This document shows, in pieces, positions 16,651 to 26,455 of a stretch of DNA of 64,000 nt. Numbering within the stretch: the stretch's first letter is position 1; the number at the start of each line of letters is the position of its first letter. The stretch covers positions 1-64,000 of the forward strand of contig NZ_JAAGLN010000008.1 in NCBI RefSeq assembly GCF_010548145.1. The letters are read 5' to 3'. The stretch is from Streptomyces sp. SID10853 (GTDB lineage: Bacteria; Actinomycetota; Actinomycetes; Streptomycetales; Streptomycetaceae). Both the position numbers and the translations under genes were made by a program. The notes under the pieces are model-generated. The model searched no databases. It saw only the letters and a program-made list of their open reading frames with translations, and was not told the DNA's origin.

Positions 16651-17693
16651 GCCCGGGTCCACGCCGCGAGCGCGAGACCCGGTTCCGCCTTCTGGCGTGC
16701 CACCCGCAGCGTGCCGTCAACAGCGATGGCGCCGAGCACCACCCGGCCCTCGGCGTCCACGGCGAGCGCCGGCGCGCCCAGGGACGGCTCGCCGGTCTCC
16801 GTCCACCACAGACCGTCCGCCTCGCCCTCGGTGGGGCACGCGGCGATGGCGGGGCGGCCGTTGCTCGCGCGGTAGGCGAGGACCGTGCAGTCGAAACCCT
16901 CTATGGGGGTACGCAGCACCGCCACCGGCCCCCCGTCGGGCGCCCCGCCGAGCTCCAGGGCCGGGCCTCCCGTGCGGTGCGCGGTCACCCCGGCGCCGTC
17001 CGAGGCGCAGCCGTAGTACGTGGCGCGGCCGTCCGCGGTGCACAGGCCGGTGACGGATCCGGCGGCGGCCGTGGCGGCGAAGGGCTCCGCTTCGGCGAAG
17101 TCGCCGCCGGGCTCCTCCTGGCACCAGCGTGACAGCTGCTTCCCGGCCGGGGCGAGCAGCTCGACCCGGCTGCCGACGGCGACCGCGGCGGGCATCGCTT
17201 CCGGGACGTGACTGCCCTTCAGGTCCTTCCACCCCTCCCACTTGCCGGACTTGCCCTGTCTGCGGAGGCTGACTCCCCCGCCCGCGTTGCGTACGAAGAC
17301 ATGGACGCGCCCGTCGTCGGCGACCACGGCCGCCGGGGCCCCGATCGCGCGGGCGCGGTTCTCGTCCTTGTGCGGGTTGCCGAGGGAGTGCCAGGGGCCG
17401 AACGGCCGGCCCGTCTGGTACTGCGTCGCGTGCATCAGCTCGACGCCACGGGCGGTGGTACGCCTGGTGACCAGATGGACGTAGCGGTCCTGGCCCTGGG
17501 CGAGGGTGGCGTGGGTGAGGCCGGGGGCCTCGATGAACTGCGGATCCGTCCAGTCGGGCCCGCCGGGCCGCTGTTCGGTCCAGCGGAGCAGACCGCCCTC
17601 CGCCGGGGCGTAGGCACTGAGGCTGCCGTCGTTGCCCCGCAGCAGCCAGCAGCTCGTGGCCGGACCTGCGGCCTGTGCGGAATGCGACGACAT
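16647..17693 (-). CDS. Predicted cytosolic lectin-like beta-propeller protein
   Basis: A 348-residue protein with no signal peptide from ATG 17693. An upstream in-frame ATG at 17747 would add 18 residues but lacks a good ribosome site. The sequence is a run of repeats of the type THATLAQGQDRYVHLVTRRT, VVADDGRVHVFVRNAGGG and ALAVDAEGRVVLGAIAVDGTLRVAR, about 50-60 residues each. This resembles PLL/sialidase-like propellers that bind carbohydrates. There are no catalytic residues I can name. Its stop lies in the tandem repeat shared with the LCP gene end. Function unknown. Confidence 0.6.
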   Translation of the reverse strand: MSSHSAQAAGPATSCWLLRGNDGSLSAYAPAEGGLLRWTEQRPGGPDWTDPQFIEAPGLTHATLAQGQDRYVHLVTRRTTARGVELMHATQYQTGRPFGPWHSLGNPHKDENRARAIGAPAAVVADDGRVHVFVRNAGGGVSLRRQGKSGKWEGWKDLKGSHVPEAMPAAVAVGSRVELLAPAGKQLSRWCQEEPGGDFAEAEPFAATAAAGSVTGLCTADGRATYYGCASDGAGVTAHRTGGPALELGGAPDGGPVAVLRTPIEGFDCTVLAYRASNGRPAIAACPTEGEADGLWWTETGEPSLGAPALAVDAEGRVVLGAIAVDGTLRVARQKAEPGLALAAWTRA

Positions 17694-17805
17694 GGCTGGC
17701 TGCCAGCCTTCCCTCAGCCGGTCGAACGGTACCGCTGAGAATAACATTCCGGCTGGTGAGAGCGGTGGGTGCCCGAGCCGGCCGCAGCCCGGGCACCGGG
17801 CACGG

Positions 17806-19281
17806 CTACTTCGGCTCCGGCTCGGCCATCCGGCTGTGCTTGCGCCCGTACCAGACATACACCACACCGCCGATGACCATCCAGATCCCGAACCTGATCC
17901 AGGTCTCGGCCGGCAGGTTGAGCATCAGCCACAGCGAGGCGAGCGCCGAGACGACGGGCACCAGCGGGACCAGCGGGGTCCGGAAGGCGCGCGGCAGGTC
18001 GGGGCGCTTCTTGCGCAGGATGATGACGCCGACGGCGACCAGGATGAAGGCGAACAGCGTCCCGATGTTGACCAGTTCGGCGAGTTCGCTGATCGAGGTG
18101 AAGCCCGCCACCAGGGCCACGATCAGGCCGAGCAGGATCGTGGAGCGGTAGGGCGTACCGAACTTGGGGTGCACCCGTGAGAAGACCTGGGGCAGCAGCC
18201 CGTCACGGCTCATGGCGAAGAAGACCCGGCTCTGGCCGAGCAGCAGGATCATACAGACGGAGGTGAGGCCGACGGCCGCGCCGAAGCTGATCACGCCCGC
18301 CCAGAAGGGGTGGCCCACCGACTTGAAGGCGTCGGCGAGCGGGGCGTCCGTGGAGAGCTGGGTGTACTTCTGCATACCGGTGACGACGATGGAGACCGCC
18401 ACGTACAGCACGGTGCAGACCGCCAGCGAGCCGAGGATGCCGCGCGGCACGTCGCGCTGCGGGTTGCGGGTCTCCTCCGCCGCTGTGGCGACGATGTCGA
18501 AGCCGATGAAGGCGAAGAACACGACGGCGGCCGCGGTGAAGATGCCCATCACACCGAAGGCGCCGGGCGCGAAGCCGAAGAGCTGTACGAGCGGGTCCTT
18601 GAGGCTGCCGCCGGCCGAGCCGGGCACGGAGTGCGGGATGAAGGGGTGGTAGTTCGACCCGGTGATGTAGAACGCGCCCACGATGATCACCAGCAGGACG
18701 ACGGTGACCTTCACGGCCACGATGACGGTCGTCACGCGCGAGGACAGCTTCATGCCGAGGACCAGGATCCCGGTCAGCACCAGGACCAGCAGGGCGGCCA
18801 GCAGGTCGAAGCCGAACTTTCCGTTCTGCGTCCCGGAGAGTGCCTGCGGCATGCCGATTCCGGCCGTGTCCATCAGCGAACGCACATATCCGGACCAGCC
18901 GACCGCCACCACCGCGCAGCCCAGGGCGAGTTCGAGGACCAGGTCCCAGCCGATGATCCAGGCCGGCACTTCACCGAGCGATGCGTACGAGAAGGTGTAG
19001 GCGGAGCCGGCGACGGGCACTGTCGAAGCGAACTCGGCATAGCAGAGCGCCGCGAGGGCGCAGACGACACCCGCGACCACGAAGGCCAGGGCCACGGACG
19101 GGCCGGCGGTCTGTTTGGCGATCAGACCGGTCAGGACGAAGATCCCGGTACCGATGACGACCCCGATACCGAAGACCGTCAGATCCAGTGCGGACAGGGA
19201 TTTCCTGAGTGCGTGCTCCGGTTCCTCCGTGTCCCGGATCGACTGCTCCACGGATTTCGTCCGGAAGAGACTGGTGCTCAC
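17806..19281 (-). CDS. APC-family amino acid permease (CAT/YfnA-like)
   Basis: A 491-residue integral membrane transporter with about 12 predicted helices. GTG 19281 has GGAGGT 6 nt upstream. The unwound first helix reads FGIGVVIGTGIFVLTG (about residues 37-52). Further APC motifs are SAYTFSYASLGEVPAWIIGWDLVLE, FFAFIGFDIVATAAEETRNPQRDVP and a long amphipathic loop before helix 8. The glutamate after GFD is the typical substrate/proton-coupling region. A basic or branched amino acid is the likeliest cargo, but that is not certain. It is a single-gene unit between the propeller gene and dxs. Confidence 0.9.
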   Translation of the reverse strand: MSTSLFRTKSVEQSIRDTEEPEHALRKSLSALDLTVFGIGVVIGTGIFVLTGLIAKQTAGPSVALAFVVAGVVCALAALCYAEFASTVPVAGSAYTFSYASLGEVPAWIIGWDLVLELALGCAVVAVGWSGYVRSLMDTAGIGMPQALSGTQNGKFGFDLLAALLVLVLTGILVLGMKLSSRVTTVIVAVKVTVVLLVIIVGAFYITGSNYHPFIPHSVPGSAGGSLKDPLVQLFGFAPGAFGVMGIFTAAAVVFFAFIGFDIVATAAEETRNPQRDVPRGILGSLAVCTVLYVAVSIVVTGMQKYTQLSTDAPLADAFKSVGHPFWAGVISFGAAVGLTSVCMILLLGQSRVFFAMSRDGLLPQVFSRVHPKFGTPYRSTILLGLIVALVAGFTSISELAELVNIGTLFAFILVAVGVIILRKKRPDLPRAFRTPLVPLVPVVSALASLWLMLNLPAETWIRFGIWMVIGGVVYVWYGRKHSRMAEPEPK

Positions 19282-19366
19282 GGGTGTACCTCCACGCTTG
19301 TAGTCCTCGCCATGATTGGAGCGCGTGGGTTCGATGTACCCCCAGGTGAGGACCTTTCACACGAAT

Positions 19367-19406
19367 GAGCCGGCGGGACCACCCGTACAGGTAGGCTCGC
19401 CGGCTC
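19367..19406 (-). terminator. Hairpin downstream of dxs
   Basis: Perfect 9-bp arms GAGCCGGCG and CGCCGGCTC with a 22-nt loop, 39 bp after the dxs stop and before the permease ribosome site. It is likely the dxs terminator. Confidence 0.55.
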
Positions 19407-19444
19407 GTCCGGTGCCGCGCGGCCGGGCGCGGAGGTGGTCCGGG

Positions 19445-21367
19445 TCAGTCGCGGGCGGGCTCCGCCGAAGCGGCCGACGGGCTCTCGTACCGGCCGTCGA
19501 TCTTCGCGACGAGGCCGGTGACCTGGCGTGCGATGTCCGGCGCCGTCAGCCCGATCTCGGCCATGACCTCCTTGCGCGACGCGTGGTCGAGGAAGCGCGG
19601 CGGGATACCGAAGTCCCGCAGCGGTACGTCGACCCCGGCGTCGCGGAGCGCCTGGGCGACCGCCGAACCGACCCCTCCGGCACGGCTGTTGTCCTCGACG
19701 GTGACGACCACCCGGTGCTGCTCGGCGAGCGGGGCGAGCGCCTCGTCGACGGGCTTGACCCAGCGCGGGTCGACCACGGTGGTGGAGATGCCCTGCTTGT
19801 TGAGCAGTCCGGCGATCTCCAGGCACATCGGGGCGAGCGCGCCGACGGAGACGAGCAGGACGTCGGGCGCCGTGGTGCCCGCCTCGCGCAGCACGTCCAT
19901 CCCGCCGACCCTGCCCACGGCGGGGACGGCCGGGCCGACGACGCCCTTGGAGTAACGCACCACGGTCGGCGCGTCCTCGACCTGGACGGCCTCGCGCAGC
20001 TGGGCGCGCACCTGCTCGGCGTCGCGCGGAGCGGCGATGCGCAGCGTCGGAACGCACTGGAGGATGGACATGTCCCACATGCCGTTGTGGGAGGCGCCGT
20101 CCGTGCCGGTGACACCGGCACGGTCCAGGACGAAGGTGACACCGCACTTGTGCAGGGCGACGTCCATCAGTACCTGGTCGAACGCCCGGTTGAGGAAGGT
20201 CGCGTAGACCGCGAAGACGGGGTGCAGTCCCCCGGTCGCCAGGCCCGCCGCCGAGACCGCGGCGTGCTGCTCGGCGATGCCCACGTCGTAGATGCGGTCC
20301 GGGAACGCCTTCTCGAACTTCTCCAGGCCGAGCGGCTGGAGCATGGCCGCGGTGATGGCGACGATATCGGAGCGCTCGTGGCCGAGCTTGACCATCTCCT
20401 CGCCGAAGACCGACGTCCAGTCCATGCCCGCGGCCGCGATGGGCAGGCCGGTGTCGGGGTGGATGGGGCCGATCCCGTGGAAGTGGTCGGCCTCGTCCTG
20501 CTCGGCGGGCTTGTATCCGCGGCCCTTCTCGGTGATGCAGTGCACGATGACCGGTCCGCCGAAGCCCTTGGCGCGCTCCAGCGCGGACTCCAGGGCCTCG
20601 ATGTCGTGGCCGTCGATCGGGCCCACGTACTTCAGGCCGAGGTCCTCGAACATGCCCTGGGGTGCGATGAAGTCCTTGAGGCCCTTCTTCGCGCCGTGCA
20701 GCGTCTCGTACAGCGGCTTGCCGACGACCGGGGTGCGGCCCAGGAGGTCCTTGCCACGGGCCAGGAAGCGCTCGTAGCCGTCGGTCGTGCGGAGGGTGGC
20801 CAGGTGATTGGCCATCCCGCCGATGGTGGGCGCGTAGGAGCGCTCGTTGTCGTTGACGACGATCACCAGCGGGCGGTCCTTGGCGGCGGCGATGTTGTTC
20901 AGCGCCTCCCAGGCCATACCGCCGGTCAGTGCGCCGTCGCCGATCACCGCGACGACGTGGTCGTCCTTCTCGCGGATCTCGTTGGCCTTGGCGAGGCCGT
21001 CGGCCCAGCCGAGGACGGTCGAAGCGTGCGAGTTCTCGATGACGTCGTGGTCGGACTCGGCGCGCGAGGGGTAGCCGGACAGGCCGCCCTTGCCCTTGAG
21101 CTTCGAGAAGTCCTGGCGGCCGGTGAGCAGCTTGTGCACATAGCTCTGGTGACCGGTGTCGAAGAGCACCCGGTCCTTCGGCGAGTCGAAAACGCGGTGC
21201 AGGGCGATGGTCAGCTCGACGACACCCAGATTCGGGCCGAGATGGCCACCGGTCTTGGACACGGCGTCGACGAGGAAGGTCCGGATCTCCCCGGCCAGCT
21301 GTTCCAGCTGCTCCGGGCCCAGCCTGTCCAGATCGCGCGGTCCCCTGATGCGGGTCAGCAGCGGCAC
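19445..21367 (-). CDS. dxs: 1-deoxy-D-xylulose-5-phosphate synthase
   Basis: This thiamine-diphosphate enzyme condenses pyruvate and glyceraldehyde 3-phosphate to DXP, the first step of the MEP isoprenoid pathway. GTG 21367 with AAGGAGG 5 nt upstream gives 640 residues, the family length; the frame opens 34 codons earlier without support. Motifs are [28 protein letters not shown], the ThDP signature [38 protein letters not shown] with the catalytic glutamate, and [18 protein letters not shown]. It is followed by a hairpin at 19367-19406. The gene is isolated, not in an operon with other isoprenoid genes. Confidence 0.97.
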   Translation of the reverse strand: MPLLTRIRGPRDLDRLGPEQLEQLAGEIRTFLVDAVSKTGGHLGPNLGVVELTIALHRVFDSPKDRVLFDTGHQSYVHKLLTGRQDFSKLKGKGGLSGYPSRAESDHDVIENSHASTVLGWADGLAKANEIREKDDHVVAVIGDGALTGGMAWEALNNIAAAKDRPLVIVVNDNERSYAPTIGGMANHLATLRTTDGYERFLARGKDLLGRTPVVGKPLYETLHGAKKGLKDFIAPQGMFEDLGLKYVGPIDGHDIEALESALERAKGFGGPVIVHCITEKGRGYKPAEQDEADHFHGIGPIHPDTGLPIAAAGMDWTSVFGEEMVKLGHERSDIVAITAAMLQPLGLEKFEKAFPDRIYDVGIAEQHAAVSAAGLATGGLHPVFAVYATFLNRAFDQVLMDVALHKCGVTFVLDRAGVTGTDGASHNGMWDMSILQCVPTLRIAAPRDAEQVRAQLREAVQVEDAPTVVRYSKGVVGPAVPAVGRVGGMDVLREAGTTAPDVLLVSVGALAPMCLEIAGLLNKQGISTTVVDPRWVKPVDEALAPLAEQHRVVVTVEDNSRAGGVGSAVAQALRDAGVDVPLRDFGIPPRFLDHASRKEVMAEIGLTAPDIARQVTGLVAKIDGRYESPSAASAEPARD

Positions 21368-21496
21368 CCGTGCCTCCTTGCGTTCGAACTGTGATCGAGC
21401 TTTGCCGGGTCTGTCGAGTCTAATGTTCCATCCGGGGCAGTCGTCATCGGGCGGTGCGTCGTACGTCACCCGTTCGGCGTACCGGGACGCACGGGA

Positions 21497-21525
21497 GCCC
21501 GGCGCGGGAGTTCCCCCGGCCGGGC
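21497..21525 (-). terminator. Weak hairpin downstream of xylH
   Basis: Arms GCCCGGC and GCCGGGC (7 bp) with a 15-nt loop, about 30 bp after the xylH stop. It is a modest candidate for the end of the xylFGH transcript. Confidence 0.35.
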
Positions 21526-21555
21526 GTCCGATGTGCGGTGTCGTGCCGCGTGTGG

Positions 21556-22851
21556 TCAGGCGCGGCCCGCGGACTTCTGGGTCTTGCGGGTCACGGCGTC
21601 GATGACGACCGTGGCGAGCAGCACACCACCGGTGATCATGTACTGGATCGGCGAGGCGATGCCCTGCAGCGACAGGCCGTACTGGATCGACACGATCACG
21701 AGTACGCCGAGCAGCGCGTTCCAGGTGCGGCCGCGCCCGCCGAAGAGGCTGGTGCCGCCGATGACGGCCGCCGCGATGGCGTTCATCAGCAGGTCACCGC
21801 TGCCGGCGCCCTGGTTGGCCGTGGCGATCTTGGAGGCGAGGAAGAGACCGCCGACCGCTGCGAACGTACCGGCGATGGCGAAGACCGAGATCCGGATCAG
21901 CGTGACGTTGATACCGGCCCGGCGGGACGCCTCGACGCTGCCGCCGAGCGCGAAGACCTTACGGCCGTACGTGGTGCGGCGGAGCAGGAAGTCCGTGCCG
22001 ACCAGCACCACCAGGAAGATCATGACGGCGAGCGGCAGACCCTTGTACTGGTTGTAGATGAAGGCGACGGCGAAGCCCACGACCGCCAGCACCGCGGTAC
22101 GCAGCAGGATCTCGCTGAGCGGCCTGGAGGGCACACCCGCGGCCTCACGGCGCCGGGCGTCGACGAACGAGGTGAGGAAGAAGACCACCACGCCGAGCAG
22201 GGCGAAGCCGTAGGCCACCGCCACGTCGGAGAAGTAGTAGCCGGTCATGTTGGCGATGGGGCCGTCGCCGGGCAGGTTGATCGTTCCGTTGTCGCCGAGC
22301 ACCTGGAGCATGAAGCCGTTCCAGAACAGCAGACCTGCCAGGGTCACGGCGAACGCCGGAACACCGATCCGGGCGAAGAAGAAGCCGTGGATCGCGCCGG
22401 CGACCGTGCCGGTGAGGATGGAGAGGACCAGGGCCAGCCACTGGTTCATCCCGTGTGTGACGTTCAGCACGGCGAAGGCCGCGCCGGCGACGCCGCTGAC
22501 CGAGCCGACCGAGAGGTCGATCTCACCGAGCAGCAGGACGAAGACGATACCGACCGCGATCATGCCCGTACCGACCATGGTGACGGAGATGTCGGTCAGG
22601 TTGCCCGCGGTGAGGAAGCGGGAGTTCACGCTCTGGAAGATCGCGGCGATGACGATCAGGCCGACGACCACCGGGATGGAGCCGAGCTCACCGGCGCGTA
22701 TCTTGCGCTTGAACTCCGACAGATAGCCGGCGAAACCCTGCTCGCGTACGACCAGCCGGGGGTCGACAGCGGTGACCGCTTCGGCGGCCGCGGCCGGGGC
22801 GTCGACCGCGCCGGGCGCGGCGTCCTTGGCAGGGGACTTGTCGATGCTCAC
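21556..22851 (-). CDS. xylH: Xylose-type sugar ABC transporter permease
   Basis: A 431-residue permease of the ribose/xylose class, with about ten helices after a ~50-residue cytoplasmic N-terminus. GTG 22851 overlaps the stop of the ATPase gene (GTGA), so the two are coupled. The segments [28 protein letters not shown] and [13 protein letters not shown] belong to the BPD_transp_2 family, and [14 protein letters not shown] is the conserved EAA-like loop that meets the ATPase. It forms the channel for the XylF-delivered pentose. Confidence 0.92.
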   Translation of the reverse strand: MSIDKSPAKDAAPGAVDAPAAAAEAVTAVDPRLVVREQGFAGYLSEFKRKIRAGELGSIPVVVGLIVIAAIFQSVNSRFLTAGNLTDISVTMVGTGMIAVGIVFVLLLGEIDLSVGSVSGVAGAAFAVLNVTHGMNQWLALVLSILTGTVAGAIHGFFFARIGVPAFAVTLAGLLFWNGFMLQVLGDNGTINLPGDGPIANMTGYYFSDVAVAYGFALLGVVVFFLTSFVDARRREAAGVPSRPLSEILLRTAVLAVVGFAVAFIYNQYKGLPLAVMIFLVVLVGTDFLLRRTTYGRKVFALGGSVEASRRAGINVTLIRISVFAIAGTFAAVGGLFLASKIATANQGAGSGDLLMNAIAAAVIGGTSLFGGRGRTWNALLGVLVIVSIQYGLSLQGIASPIQYMITGGVLLATVVIDAVTRKTQKSAGRA

Positions 22852-23627
22852 TTCTGAACCTCCACACCGCGCGACGCACGACGGGTCACAGCGTTGTCCG
22901 TGGCGCCGGTGATGGCGGCGATGATCTCTTCCTGCGAGGTGGTCTTCACGTCGAAGACACCGTTGTTGCGCCCGAGCCTGAGCACCGCGACCTTGTCGGC
23001 CACGGCCTTCACGTCGGCCATGTTGTGGCTGATGAGCAGGACGGCGTGGCCGCGCTCGCGGAGCCGCTCGACGAGGTCGAGCACCTGCGCGGTCTGCTCG
23101 ACACCGAGGGCCGCCGTCGGCTCGTCGAGGATGACGAGCTGGGGCTCACCGAGCATGGAGCGCGCGATGGCCACGGTCTGGCGCTGGCCGCCGGAGAGCG
23201 AGGCGATCGGGATGCGCACGCTGGGGATGCGGATCGAGAGCGTGGTCAGCAGCTCGCGGGAGCGGCGCTCCATCTCGACCTCGTCGAGGACACCGCGCTT
23301 GCGCAGCTCACGGCCGAGGTAGAGGTTGCCGACGACGTCGATGTTGTCGCAGAGCGAGAGGTCCTGGTAGACGGTCGCGATGCCCAGGTTCTGCGCGTCG
23401 TGCGGCTTGTTGATCTGTACTGCCTTGCCTTGCCACTCGATGACGCCGTCATCGATGGGGTGCACGCCTGCGATCGTCTTGACCAGCGTGGACTTTCCGG
23501 CTCCGTTGTCGCCGACGAGGGCGAGCACTTCACCGCCGTGAGCCTCAAGCTCCACATCGGTGAGCGCCTGGACGGCACCGAATCGCTTGGAGACCCCACG
23601 CAACGCCAGCACGGGCGTAGCGGACAC
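22848..23627 (-). CDS. xylG: Xylose-type sugar ABC transporter ATP-binding protein
   Basis: A 259-residue ATPase. The start is GTG 23627, chosen because AAGGAG lies 9 nt upstream; the ATG at 23636 is too close to that site. Walker A is LVGDNGAGKSTLVKT (about residue 36), the Q-loop VYQDLSLCDN, the signature LSGGQRQTVAIARSM, Walker B LVILDEPTAALG and the H-loop LLISHNMADVK. It has one nucleotide-binding domain rather than the two of enteric XylG/RbsA, the usual Streptomyces form, so the transporter should use a homodimer. It overlaps xylH by the GTGA and is separated from xylF by a strong hairpin. Confidence 0.93.
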   Translation of the reverse strand: MSATPVLALRGVSKRFGAVQALTDVELEAHGGEVLALVGDNGAGKSTLVKTIAGVHPIDDGVIEWQGKAVQINKPHDAQNLGIATVYQDLSLCDNIDVVGNLYLGRELRKRGVLDEVEMERRSRELLTTLSIRIPSVRIPIASLSGGQRQTVAIARSMLGEPQLVILDEPTAALGVEQTAQVLDLVERLRERGHAVLLISHNMADVKAVADKVAVLRLGRNNGVFDVKTTSQEEIIAAITGATDNAVTRRASRGVEVQK

Positions 23628-23704
23628 TTGAACCATCTCCTTCGCCGCCTGACCGGCGGGGATACCGCGCTGCCATGAGGACGCGGTGGTCTGGGGGGGT
23701 ACCA

Positions 23705-23753
23705 TCCGGCGCCCCGCCCCGGCAGCGGGACGGTTGGGGGGCGGGGCGCCGGA
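23705..23753 (-). terminator. Intercistronic hairpin between xylF and xylG
   Basis: Perfect 16-bp GC arms (23705-23720 against 23738-23753) with a 17-nt loop lie between the xylF stop and the xylG start. Placed inside an operon after a binding-protein gene, such a stem usually protects or partially terminates the mRNA so that XylF is made in excess. Confidence 0.7.
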
Positions 23754-23794
23754 CGGGCTTCAGTGATGCGTAATTCCCTTGCGGGGCAGGGGGA

Positions 23795-24913
23795 TTACTT
23801 CAGTCCGATCTTGTTGCACGCGGCCTTGTAGGCCGGGGTGCAGATGTCGCCGACCGTGTAGATGCCGTCCTTGATGACGGTGTCCTTGATGTTGGCCTTG
23901 GTCAGGGAGTAGACCGGGAAGATCACCGAGGGGATGTTCTTCTGGCTGGTGCTGTCGACCTTGGTCTTGACGATCGAGTCGAGCTTCTGGCCCTTGGCGA
24001 GCGCCACAGCCATCTCGGCCGCGACCGGGCCCTCCCGGAGGTAGGGCTTGTAGACGCTCATGTACTGCGTACCGGCCACGATGCGCTGCACACCGGCGAG
24101 CTCGGCGTCCTGTCCGGTGACCGGCGGGATCGGGCTGACACCGGCGGACTTGAGGGCGGTGATGACGCCGCCGGCCATGCCGTCGTTGGCGGAGAGAACG
24201 CCGATGACGTTCTTCTTGCCGATGGCGGTGATCGCGCCCTCCATGTTGGAGTTGGCGTTCTCCGGCTTCCACTCCTTGGTGTCGTACTCCTTGCCGATGT
24301 TCACCTTGCCGTCGAGGACGGAGTGCGCGCCCTTCTTGTAGTCGGCGGCGTTCGGGTCGGTGGAGGAGCCGTTCATCATGACGATCTTGCCGGACTTGGC
24401 CTTGGTGCCGAGCGCCTTCAGCAGCGCGGTGCCCTGCGTCTTTCCGACGGTCTGGTTGTCGAAGGAGACGTACGAGTCGATCGGGCCCTCGGCGAGGCGG
24501 TCGAAGGCGACGACCGGGATGCCGGCCTCCTTGGCCTTCTTGACCGAGGAGGCTATGGACTTGGCGTCGACGGCGTCCACGATGATGGCGTCCACCTGGT
24601 TGGTGACCATGGTGTCCATCTGCTGGCTCTGGGTGTCGGCCTGCTGCTTGGCGTTGACGTAGGTGACCTTGCCCTTGCCGTTCGTCAGCTCCTTGACCTT
24701 CTTCTCGATCAGGGGCTTGTCGAACTTCTCGTACCGGGCGGTCTGGTTCTCCGGCAGGAGCAGACCGATGTTGAGGGCATCGCCCTTCTTGGCGGAGTTC
24801 GAGGACGCCTTGTCCTTCCCGCCCGACTCCTTGGCGCTGCCACAGGCGGCGAGAGAGACAGCCATCGCGGTGACGGCCACGGCCACGGCGGCACGACGCA
24901 TCTGCGTGTTCAC
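23795..24913 (-). CDS. xylF: Xylose-type periplasmic-binding lipoprotein
   Basis: A 372-residue solute-binding protein of the ribose/xylose class (Peripla_BP_4). GTG 24913 has GGGAGG 8 nt upstream. It has a lipoprotein signal with lipobox SLAACGS, cysteine at about residue 25. The mature protein has the two-lobe pattern: LNIGLLLPENQTARYEKFD at the first strand, AIIVDAVDAKSIASSVKKAKEAGIPVVAFDR at the hinge approach, and IGVLSANDGMAGGVITALKSAG plus PPVTGQDAELAGVQRI in lobe two. It delivers the pentose to XylGH. The gene follows the ROK regulator on the same strand. Confidence 0.93.
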   Translation of the reverse strand: MNTQMRRAAVAVAVTAMAVSLAACGSAKESGGKDKASSNSAKKGDALNIGLLLPENQTARYEKFDKPLIEKKVKELTNGKGKVTYVNAKQQADTQSQQMDTMVTNQVDAIIVDAVDAKSIASSVKKAKEAGIPVVAFDRLAEGPIDSYVSFDNQTVGKTQGTALLKALGTKAKSGKIVMMNGSSTDPNAADYKKGAHSVLDGKVNIGKEYDTKEWKPENANSNMEGAITAIGKKNVIGVLSANDGMAGGVITALKSAGVSPIPPVTGQDAELAGVQRIVAGTQYMSVYKPYLREGPVAAEMAVALAKGQKLDSIVKTKVDSTSQKNIPSVIFPVYSLTKANIKDTVIKDGIYTVGDICTPAYKAACNKIGLK

Positions 24914-24989
24914 TTCAGAAACCTCCCTGACGAGGCCGCGACTTTGCGGCCGAGGTGCCTGGAGTCAACTCGGCTGCCAGGCCAGCGTC

Positions 24990-25004
24990 AAGGAGTAAAT
25001 CCTT
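24990..25004 (-). promoter_or_regulatory. Candidate operator before xylF
   Basis: AAGGA, five bases, TCCTT: a perfect 5-bp inverted repeat in an AT-rich patch 77 bp before the xylF start and just after the ROK gene stop. TTGACG immediately adjoining it could be a -35 box. The adjacent ROK repressor is the obvious candidate binder; this is inferred. Confidence 0.45.
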
Positions 25005-25033
25005 AACGAGATGGCAACGGTGTCATTCGTTAT

Positions 25034-26233
25034 CTAAGTGAAGGCAGGAGCGCCGGTGGGCAGTGCCGCGTCCAAAAGACTTGAATCGCCCATTTCACTG
25101 AGGACGAGCGCCAGCGCGCCCAGCACCTCGGCCCGGCCGCCGAGCGCCCCGGGGAGCACCGACAGCTGCCGTGCCGCACTGGGGATCGCGTACCGGCCGA
25201 CCGACTCCCGGATCGGGCCGAGCACCAGCTCACCGGCCTCGGCGAGGTCCCCGCCGAGCACCACACGGGTGGGGTTCAGGAGGTTGCAGAGGTTGGCCAC
25301 ACCGCTGCCGATGTGCCGGCCGACGTCCGCGATCACCCGGCGGCAGCCCGGATCGCCGCCGCGGGCGAGCTGGACGACCCGCTCGATGGTCAGACCGGTG
25401 CCGTGGCTGGACTCCAGGAGGGGCAGGACGTACCGGGCGGCCGTGAAGGTCTCCAGGCACCCCCGGTTGCCGCAGCGGCAGACAGGGCCCGACTCGTCGA
25501 GCGTGATGTGCCCGATCTCGCCCGCGGTGCCGCCGGGGCCCCGGTAGATCTGCCCGTCGATCACCAGACCGGCGCCCACCCCGCTGGCGACCTTGATGTA
25601 CGCGAGGTCCCTGACCCCCCGCCCGCTCCCCCAGACCAGCTCGCCGAGCGCGCCCAGGTTGGCGTCGTTGTCGACGTACACGGGCACTCCGAGCCTGGAG
25701 GCCAGCTCGTCGCTCGGGTTGATGCCCGACCACCCCGGCAGGATCGATGTGGAGCCGAGGGTGCCCGACTCGACGTCGATGGGCCCCGGCACCCCGAGCC
25801 CCACCCCGACGACCTTGTCGGCGCCGATACCGGTGGCCTCGATCAGCCGGTTGACCAGCTCCTCGGCCCGGCCGAAGCCCTCCGCGGACGAGGCGTCCAC
25901 GTCGAGCGGCTCGGACTCCTCGGCGAGCACCTGGTGGGCGAGGTTCCCCACCGCGACGCGCAGATGCGTGTGCCCGAAATCGACCCCGATCACGATGCCC
26001 GCGGAACCGCTCAGCGAGACGCTGCGGGCCCGCCGGCCGCCTGCGGAGGTCGGGGTGACCTCGACCGTGCCGCCCTCTTTCAGTTCGCGAACGATATTGG
26101 AGACCGTGGCTGCCGAGAGCCCCGTGCTGCGGGCGATCTCCGCCTGGGTGAGCGAGCCCGCCATACGCACCGCGCGCACGACCCGCTCGAGGTTGGCCCG
26201 GTGCAGAGACGTCTGCGATCCCGGAGTCTCCAT
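25034..26233 (-). CDS. rok7B7: ROK-family regulator, Rok7B7/XylR-like
   Basis: A 399-residue regulator: MarR-like winged HTH at about residues 15-70 (LTQAEIARSTGLSAATVSNIV), then the ROK sugar-kinase-like fold with VIGVDFGHTHLRVAVG, GVGLGVPGPID, VYVDNDANLGALGE and the zinc motif CRCGNRGCLETF. ATG 26233 has AGGAG 11 nt upstream; GTG 26254 is the alternative start. The location between ngcEFG and xylFGH matches, from memory, S. coelicolor SCO6008 (Rok7B7). That protein is reported to influence xylose uptake, carbon catabolite repression and antibiotic production. The kinase active-site aspartate is in VDNDAN but the family acts as a repressor. Confidence 0.88.
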   Translation of the reverse strand: METPGSQTSLHRANLERVVRAVRMAGSLTQAEIARSTGLSAATVSNIVRELKEGGTVEVTPTSAGGRRARSVSLSGSAGIVIGVDFGHTHLRVAVGNLAHQVLAEESEPLDVDASSAEGFGRAEELVNRLIEATGIGADKVVGVGLGVPGPIDVESGTLGSTSILPGWSGINPSDELASRLGVPVYVDNDANLGALGELVWGSGRGVRDLAYIKVASGVGAGLVIDGQIYRGPGGTAGEIGHITLDESGPVCRCGNRGCLETFTAARYVLPLLESSHGTGLTIERVVQLARGGDPGCRRVIADVGRHIGSGVANLCNLLNPTRVVLGGDLAEAGELVLGPIRESVGRYAIPSAARQLSVLPGALGGRAEVLGALALVLSEMGDSSLLDAALPTGAPAFT

Positions 26234-26415
26234 CGACTCATCCACTCCTGCCACTGGCGGACGGCACGACGGCCGTCCCCGCGCGGGGCGCGTGTGTTGA
26301 GCCCCGCCCTATCTCCAACATGTGAACTCTCAGCTGACCCTTTGGCCCTCTCTCCCGTCAAGACCTTGAGCGTGGGCAGACACGGATGAGCGGGCGGCCG
26401 CCGGGGTGAAACGGA

Positions 26416-26451
26416 CGAACCGCCCGACAGCGGATGCCGTCGGGCGGTTCG
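26416..26451 (-). terminator. Strong hairpin downstream of ngcG
   Basis: Perfect 13-bp arms CGAACCGCCCGAC and GTCGGGCGGTTCG with a 10-nt loop, 78 bp after the ngcG stop and before the ROK gene. It is a likely terminator of ngcEFG. Confidence 0.7.
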
Positions 26452-26455
26452 GATA

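Noticed and set aside
19445-21469. The longer dxs start at 21469
   Set aside because: GTG 21367 has a near-perfect ribosome site and gives the family length.
23634-23705. Earlier xylG starts at 23705 or ATG 23636
   Set aside because: The ribosome site AAGGAG is 9 nt before GTG 23627 and directly abuts the ATG; the 23705 extension overlaps the hairpin.
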